Shown here in pieces: positions 62,849 to 64,000 of a stretch of DNA of 64,000 bases (its first letter is position 1; every line of letters begins with the position of its first letter). A program made the position numbers and the translations under genes. This DNA is from Myxococcales bacterium (GTDB lineage Bacteria > Myxococcota_A > Polyangia > Polyangiales > Houyiibacteriaceae): the NCBI GenBank assembly GCA_029861865.1, contig JAOTYL010000003.1, positions 170,695-234,694 of the forward strand, written 5' to 3'. A model generated the notes under the pieces. The model was not told where the DNA came from and did no database searches. It saw nothing but the letters and a program-made list of their open reading frames with translations.

Positions 62849-64000
62849 ATGCCCATTTGCGACGTGCTTTGCTTGTCGCGCGGCGATGTGCGCGTCCGCA
62901 CCTTTCCGCTCGGTGCGCACGGCCTCGAGGTCGGCTCCGATCCCGATTGCGACATCGCCGTTCACGCAAGTGGTGTTCTAAGCCGCGCGTTGTTGGTGCT
63001 GCCAGCCGGCGGCACCGTTTATCTCTACGACCTGGCGATTGCGCCAGGGCTCACCGATCGCGCGGTCATGCCGATCGACCGCCCGGTCTCGATCGGTGCC
63101 GGCTATTCGATCACGCGCTCCAAGGCCGTGGTCGAATCATCGCCCCCCGCGCGCACCGAGCTCCTCGATCGGTTTCCGGTAGCCTTGCGCCCCATCGCGC
63201 TCGTTCAAGGCAGGGGTCGCGAGGCGCAGGCCTTACGTATCGCCGACCGCCCGCTCTCAATCGGTGCCGATCCCGACAATGCGGTCGCCTTGTCCGATCG
63301 CGCGGTCAGTCGGTTCCATTGCCGCATCGAGCCATCCGAACAGGCGGTTGTCGTTCGCGACCTCGGGAGCACGAACGGCACCTGGGTCGATGGGGTTCGA
63401 ATCCGAAGGCTCGAGCTTCGACCCGGCGGCACCCTCCGAGTCGGCCGAACCGAGTTTCGAGTCGCGGGAGGAGGCCGGGCAGAGGCCCCTCCGTCAGTGA
63501 CCCCGGTCGTGGCGTCGAGTGCGATGCTCGCGGTCATGGCCGATGTCGATCGGTTTGCGCGCCTTCCGTGGCCCGCGCTAATTCGCGGCGAGACCGGGGT
63601 GGGCAAGGAGCTCGTCGCACGGGCTCTGCACGAGCGTTCACCACGTCGAGGCGGTCCTTTCGTCGGCCTCAATGGCGGAGGGCTCCCGAGGGACTTGATC
63701 GAAAGCGAGTTGTTCGGTCACGAGCGCGGAGCGTTCACCGGCGCCGTGCAGTCACACCGGGGCGCATTCGAGCAGGCGCATGGGGGCACGCTCTTTCTCG
63801 ACGAAGTCGCCGAGTTGCCCTCTGACCTCCAAACGCGGTTGCTGCGGGTGCTCGAGTCGTGGCACGTTCGTCGCGTCGGCAGCGAGTTCGAGCGAAACGT
63901 CGACGTGAGGCTCGTGTGCGCAACCCATCGCGATCTCCGCCGTATGGTCCAAGAGGGGAGCTTCCGGGCGGACCTCTACTATCGCATCCACCGTCTCGTC
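62849..64000 (+). CDS. FHA-domain sigma-54-dependent transcription activator (runs off right edge)
   Basis: 384 codons from the ATG at 62849, open to the edge. Residues about 25-100 resemble a degenerate FHA domain. Residues 120-205 form a typical one (SIGADPDNAVALSDRAVSRFHC and DLGSTNGTWVDG), which binds phosphothreonine. The AAA+ sigma-54 core starts near 220: GETGVGKE (Walker A), ELFGHERGAFTGA, GGTLFLDEVAEL and FRADLYYRIHRLV at the cut. It couples a Ser/Thr kinase signal to sigma-54 promoter opening. The DNA-binding domain is beyond the window. It is divergent from gcvT. Confidence 0.93.
   Translation, partial: MPICDVLCLSRGDVRVRTFPLGAHGLEVGSDPDCDIAVHASGVLSRALLVLPAGGTVYLYDLAIAPGLTDRAVMPIDRPVSIGAGYSITRSKAVVESSPPARTELLDRFPVALRPIALVQGRGREAQALRIADRPLSIGADPDNAVALSDRAVSRFHCRIEPSEQAVVVRDLGSTNGTWVDGVRIRRLELRPGGTLRVGRTEFRVAGGGRAEAPPSVTPVVASSAMLAVMADVDRFARLPWPALIRGETGVGKELVARALHERSPRRGGPFVGLNGGGLPRDLIESELFGHERGAFTGAVQSHRGAFEQAHGGTLFLDEVAELPSDLQTRLLRVLESWHVRRVGSEFERNVDVRLVCATHRDLRRMVQEGSFRADLYYRIHRLV

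Noticed and set aside
62821..63825. 334-codon plus-strand frame at the right edge
   Set aside because: Its translation is Arg/Pro-rich without motifs. The neighbouring frame from 62849 encodes the sigma-54 activator with every expected motif.

Overview
The window is high-GC, densely coded bacterial DNA that most likely comes from a member of the Myxococcota (former Deltaproteobacteria). The main reasons are an mglB-mglA pair with the lengths and motifs of the myxobacterial polarity switch (55865-56957), a Hanks-type kinase with the HRDVSPQN loop (39112), a double-FHA sigma-54 activator (62849), a three-domain ATPase regulator (30369), and several cysteine-rich or von Willebrand lipoproteins. 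This placement is an inference. No rRNA, tRNA, CRISPR array, phage or transposase gene was seen.

Layout. 1-6314: start of an acyl-CoA dehydrogenase, a secreted sulfatase, a 2TM protein, a lipoprotein alpha-carbonic anhydrase, gpsA, a Rieske protein, an amidohydrolase and small membrane or lipoproteins. 6439-9272: a vWA lipoprotein and an RRM protein/DEAD-box helicase pair. 9571-25135: a long minus-strand gene train. Its first-transcribed part (25135 down to 14790) encodes two CDP-alcohol phosphotransferases, an inositol-1-phosphate cytidylyltransferase-like enzyme, a radical SAM protein, a flippase, a GT4 glycosyltransferase, an MMPL exporter and myo-inositol-1-phosphate synthase. A second radical SAM gene of the same type diverges from its head at 25208 across a palindrome. 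This looks like a CDP-inositol-dependent lipid or glycolipid system and is the most interesting part of the window. Downstream in the same train lie a DUF302 protein, a CDF metal transporter, an FGGY kinase, a sphingosine-phosphate-lyase-like PLP enzyme and a GST.

26248-37281: esterase, CBS protein, NnrU and TSUP membrane proteins, serine hydrolase, large ATPase regulator, CopD-like protein, pcm, MaoC hydratase, a cysteine-rich lipoprotein and a previously uncalled 44-residue basic peptide. 37291-48702: the PPDK/PEP-synthase regulator, a palindromic repeat locus, a cyclic-nucleotide-binding protein and kinase, panBC, a TPR/helical-repeat pair, an enoyl-CoA hydratase and ftsE-ftsX-envC. A second copy of the intergenic repeat follows envC.

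48727-64000: thiC under a TPP riboswitch, diheme cytochrome, leuS, a berberine-bridge-type FAD oxidase, mglBA, sppA, a small lipoprotein, the glycine cleavage genes gcvT-gcvH-gcvPA (without gcvPB) and the start of a sigma-54 activator that runs off the right edge. Most genes are housekeeping or envelope-related. The non-coding novelties are the related palindromic intergenic elements at 38154-38525 and 48101-48320.
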